A DNA stretch of 64,000 bases from Aphrocallistes beatrix (Eukaryota > Porifera > Hexactinellida > Sceptrulophora > Aphrocallistidae): contig OY725498.1 in NCBI GenBank assembly GCA_963281255.1, forward strand, positions 4,750,452 through 4,814,451. The letters are read 5' to 3'. The position numbers were made by a program, and so were the translations under genes. Below, in pieces: positions 59,519-64,000 of this stretch (the first letter of the stretch is position 1; every line of letters begins with the position of its first letter). The notes below the pieces were generated by a model, which was not told where the DNA came from, made no database searches, and saw nothing but the letters and a program-made list of their open reading frames with translations.

Positions 59519-62500
59519 TCCAAATGGGAGCGAAACCAGGCATTTTATGACGGAAACGTAATACAAACAAAGTGAAAGTAAGCATTTTTAGTTTGGATCA
59601 AATTGAAATTGAAAGTGAAAGTAAGCATTTTGAGTGGGATCAAACTGAAATTGAAAGTGATCTGAGGCATTTTCTGGTCCCTGTGAGGGTGTCCAGTGAC
59701 ATTTTGGGGTTGGAACGTGGCCAAATGGGAGCGAAACCAGGCATTTTATGACGGAAACGTAATACAAACAAAGTGAAAGTAAGCATTTTTAGTTTGGATC
59801 AAATTGAAATTGAAAGTGAAAGTAAGCATTTTGAGTTGGATCAAACTGAAATTGAAAGTGATCTGAGGCATTTTCTGGTCCCTGTGAGGGTGTCCAGTGA
59901 CATTTTGGGGTTGGAACGTGGCCAAATGGGAGCGAAACCAGGCATTTTATGACGGAAACGTAATACAAACAAAGTGAAAGTAAGCATTTTTAGTTTGGAT
60001 CAAATTGAAATTGAAAGTGAAAGTAAGCATTTTGAGTGGGATCAAACTGAAATTGAAAGTGATCTGAGGCATTTTCTGGTCCCTGTGAGGGTGTCCAGTG
60101 ACATTTTGGGGTTGGAACGTGGCCAAATGGGAGCGAAACCAGGCATTTTATGACGGAAACGTAATACAAACAAAGTGAAAGTAAGCATTTTTAGTTTGGA
60201 TCAAATTGAAATTGAAAGTGAAAGTAAGCATTTTGAGTGGGATCAAACTGAAATTGAAAGTGATCTGAGGCATTTTCTGGTCCCTGTGAGGGTGTCCAGT
60301 GACATTTTGGGGTTGGAACGTGGCCAAATGGGAGCGAAACCAGGCATTTTATGACGGAAACGTAATACAAACAAAGTGAAAGTAAGCATTTTTAGTTTGG
60401 ATCAAATTGAAATTGAAAGTGAAAGTAAGCATTTTGAGTTGGATCAAACAGAAATTGAAAGTGATCTGAGGCATTTTCTGGTCCCTGTGAGGGTGTCCAG
60501 TGACATTTTGGGGTTGGAACGTGGCCAAATGGGAGCGAAACCAGGCATTTTATGGCGGAAACCTTGTTATAAGAGCAAAGTGAAAGGCATTTTTAGTTTG
60601 GATCAAATTGAAATTGAAAGTGAAAGTAAGCATTTTGAGTGGGATCAAACTGAAATTGAAAGTGATCTGAGGCATTTTCTGGTCCCTGTGAGGGTGTCCA
60701 GTGACATTTTGGGGTTGGAACGTGGCCAAATGGGAGCGAAACCAGGCATTTTATGACGGAAACGTAATACAAACAAAGTGAAAGTAAGCATTTTTAGTTT
60801 GGATCAAATTGAAATTGAAAGTGAAAGTAAGCATTTTGAGTGGGATCAAACTGAAATTGAAAGTGATCTGAGGCATTTTCTGGTCCCTGTGAGGGTGTCC
60901 AGTGACATTTTGGGGTTGGAACGTGGCCAAATGGGAGCGAAACCAGGCATTTTATGACGGAAACGTAATACAAACAAAGTGAAAGTAAGCATTTTTAGTT
61001 TGGATCAAATTGAAATTGAAAGTGAAAGTAAGCATTTTGAGTGGGATCAAACTGAAATTGAAAGTGATCTGAGGCATTTTCTGGTCCCTGTGAGGGTGTC
61101 CAGTGACATTTTGGGGTTGGAACGTGGCCAAATGGGAGCGAAACCAGGCATTTTATGACGGAAACGTAATACAAACAAAGTGAAAGTAAGCATTTTTAGT
61201 TTGGATCAAATTGAAATTGAAAGTGAAAGTAAGCATTTTGAGTGGGATCAAACTGAAATTGAAAGTGATCTGAGGCATTTTCTGGTCCCTGTGAGGGTGT
61301 CCAGTGACATTTTGGGGTTGGAACGTGGCCAAATGGGAGCGAAACCAGGCATTTTATGACGGAAACGTAATACAAACAAAGTGAAAGTAAGCATTTTTAG
61401 TTTGGATCAAATTGAAATTGAAAGTGAAAGTAAGCATTTTGAGTTGGATCAAACTGAAATTGAAAGTGATCTGAGGCATTTTCTGGTCCCTGTGAGGGTG
61501 TCCAGTGACATTTTGGGGTTGGAACGTGGCCAAATGGGAGCGAAACCAGGCATTTTATGACGGAAACGTAATACAAACAAAGTGAAAGTAAGCATTTTTA
61601 GTTTGGATCAAATTGAAATTGAAAGTGAAAGTAAGCATTTTGAGTGGGATCAAACTGAAATTGAAAGTGATCTGAGGCATTTTCTGGTCCCTGTGAGGGT
61701 GTCCAGTGACATTTTGGGGTTGGAACGTGGCCAAATGGGAGCGAAACCAGGCATTTTATGACGGAAACGTAATACAAACAAAGTGAAAGTAAGCATTTTT
61801 AGTTTGGATCAAATTGAAATTGAAAGTGAAAGTAAGCATTTTGAGTGGGATCAAACTGAAATTGAAAGTGATCTGAGGCATTTTCTGGTCCCTGTGAGGG
61901 TGTCCAGTGACATTTTGGGGTTGGAACGTGGCCAAATGGGAGCGAAACCAGGCATTTTATGACGGAAACGTAATACAAACAAAGTGAAAGTAAGCATTTT
62001 TAGTTTGGATCAAATTGAAATTGAAAGTGAAAGTAAGCATTTTGAGTGGGATCAAACTGAAATTGAAAGTGATCTGAGGCATTTTCTGGTCCCTGTGAGG
62101 GTGTCCAGTGACATTTTGGGGTTGGAACGTGGCCAAATGGGAGCGAAACCAGGCATTTTATGACGGAAACGTAATACAAACAAAGTGAAAGTAAGCATTT
62201 TTAGTTTGGATCAAATTGAAATTGAAAGTGAAAGTAAGCATTTTGAGTGGGATCAAACTGAAATTGAAAGTGATCTGAGGCATTTTCTGGTCCCTGTGAG
62301 GGTGTCCAGTGACATTTTGGGGTTGGAACGTGGCCAAATGGGAGCGAAACCAGGCATTTTATGACGGAAACGTAATACAAACAAAGTGAAAGTAAGCATT
62401 TTTAGTTTGGATCAAATTGAAATTGAAAGTGAAAGTAAGCATTTTGAGTGGGATCAAACTGAAATTGAAAGTGATCTGAGGCATTTTCTGGTCCCTGTGA

Positions 62501-64000
62501 GGGTGTCCAGTGACATTTTGGGGTTGGAACGTGGCCAAATGGGAGCGAAACCAGGCATTTTATGACGGAAACGTAATACAAACAAAGTGAAAGTAAGCAT
62601 TTTTAGTTTGGATCAAATTGAAATTGAAAGTGAAAGTAAGCATTTTGAGTGGGATCAAACTGAAATTGAAAGTGATCTGAGGCATTTTCTGGTCCCTGTG
62701 AGGGTGTCCAGTGACATTTTGGGGTTGGAACGTGGCCAAATGGGAGCGAAACCAGGCATTTTATGACGGAAACGTAATACAAACAAAGTGAAAGTAAGCA
62801 TTTTTAGTTTGGATCAAATTGAAATTGAAAGTGAAAGTAAGCATTTTGAGTGGGATCAAACTGAAATTGAAAGTGATCTGAGGCATTTTCTGGTCCCTGT
62901 GAGGGTGTCCAGTGACATTTTGGGGTTGGAACGTGGCCAAATGGGAGCGAAACCAGGCATTTTATGACGGAAACGTAATACAAACAAAGTGAAAGTAAGC
63001 ATTTTTAGTTTGGATCAAATTGAAATTGAAAGTGAAAGTAAGCATTTTGAGTGGGATCAAACTGAAATTGAAAGTGATCTGAGGCATTTTCTGGTCCCTG
63101 TGAGGGTGTCCAGTGACATTTTGGGGTTGGAACGTGGCCAAATGGGAGCGAAACCAGGCATTTTATGACGGAAACGTAATACAAACAAAGTGAAAGTAAG
63201 CATTTTTAGTTTGGATCAAATTGAAATTGAAAGTGAAAGTAAGCATTTTGAGTGGGATCAAACTGAAATTGAAAGTGATCTGAGGCATTTTCTGGTCCCT
63301 GTGAGGGTGTCCAGTGACATTTTGGGGTTGGAACGTGGCCAAATGGGAGCGAAACCAGGCATTTTATGACGGAAACGTAATACAAACAAAGTGAAAGTAA
63401 GCATTTTTAGTTTGGATCAAATTGAAATTGAAAGTGAAAGTAAGCATTTTGAGTGGGATCAAACTGAAATTGAAAGTGATCTGAGGCATTTTCTGGTCCC
63501 TGTGAGGGTGTCCAGTGACATTTTGGGGTTGGAACGTGGCCAAATGGGAGCGAAACCAGGCATTTTATGACGGAAACGTAATACAAACAAAGTGAAAGTA
63601 AGCATTTTTAGTTTGGATCAAATTGAAATTGAAAGTGAAAGTAAGCATTTTGAGTGGGATCAAACTGAAATTGAAAGTGATCTGAGGCATTTTCTGGTCC
63701 CTGTGAGGGTGTCCAGTGACATTTTGGGGTTGGAACGTGGCCAAATGGGAGCGAAACCAGGCATTTTATGACGGAAACGTAATACAAACAAAGTGAAAGT
63801 AAGCATTTTTAGTTTGGATCAAATTGAAATTGAAAGTGAAAGTAAGCATTTTGAGTGGGATCAAACTGAAATTGAAAGTGATCTGAGGCATTTTCTGGTC
63901 CCTGTGAGGGTGTCCAGTGACATTTTGGGGTTGGAACGTGGCCAAATGGGAGCGAAACCAGGCATTTTATGACGGAAACGTAATACAAACAAAGTGAAAG
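59519..64000. repeat. 201-bp satellite array, about 22 copies, runs off the end
   Basis: GGCATTTTATGACGG recurs at 59539, 59740, 59941, 60142 and 60343, an exact period of 201 bp that continues to base 64000. Copies are almost identical. One recurring variant is GAGTTGGATC versus GAGTGGGATC. One unit near 60552-60590 differs more (TATGGCGGAAACCTTGTTAT). Each unit contains two related halves of about 57 bp: TAAGCATTTTTAGTTTGGAT…GAAATTGAAAGTGA and TAAGCATTTTGAGTGGGATC…GAAATTGAAAGTGA. The array starts abruptly 24 bp after the hairpin module. Such homogenised arrays are typical of centromeric or other heterochromatic satellites. Confidence 0.97.

Noticed and set aside
60376-60756. 126-codon frame in the satellite
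   Set aside because: It begins at GTG, not ATG, and arises because one variant repeat unit lacks the usual in-frame stop.

Overview
The window looks like nuclear DNA of an animal or a close unicellular relative. It carries a classical cadherin-type receptor, RNA polymerase III subunit 2, a GPI-anchor enzyme, mitochondrial proteins, SMC5/6-complex and ciliary genes, all with eukaryotic architecture. Genes are dense (about one per 2.3 kb up to 54 kb) and strikingly intron-poor. The few introns I could resolve by reading frame are 58-74 bp with GT-AG ends. A 12.2-kb uninterrupted coding exon is present. I infer a compact-genome, early-branching metazoan such as a sponge, but nothing in the sequence proves the lineage.

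Layout. From 1 to 48.8 kb almost every gene is on the minus strand: the 5' end of SPAG17, a CmcI-type methyltransferase, NSMCE2, a DD3-3-family membrane protein, NIPSNAP, mitochondrial ribosomal protein mS31, a bZIP-like protein, a cadherin, a SANBR/KIAA1841 homologue, POLR3B, an orphan polytopic membrane protein, 6-phosphogluconolactonase, a giant HECTD4-like ubiquitin ligase (five exons, 24.2-39.2 kb, 4,894 aa), PIGF, a glycosylasparaginase-family hydrolase, a circularly permuted Ras/VWA protein, adenylate kinase 8, a small basic orphan and an MBOAT7-like acyltransferase. The plus strand holds a 3' fragment of an L-rhamnonate dehydratase gene (2.2 kb), a small secreted protein (16.9 kb), a large WD-repeat protein (49.3-53.2 kb) and GPN2 (53.6-54.3 kb). 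A 200-bp hAT-type MITE with perfect target duplications sits at 9.3 kb.

From about 54.4 kb the character changes to AT-rich, gene-free, repeat-rich DNA. It holds short tandem repeats, a dispersed GC-rich hairpin module (three copies), a diverged duplicated block, a 33-bp minisatellite with two open frames and finally a 201-bp satellite array that runs off the right end (about 22 copies seen). This looks like the edge of a heterochromatic domain.

The genes are mostly unrelated housekeeping functions and do not form one pathway. Three of them (SPAG17, AK8, the WD-repeat protein) point to motile cilia. The most unusual coding gene is the 1,076-aa protein at 41.5-44.7 kb, whose Ras-like motifs run in the order G3-G4-G5-G1-G2, apparently twice, before a zinc-binding segment and a VWA domain.
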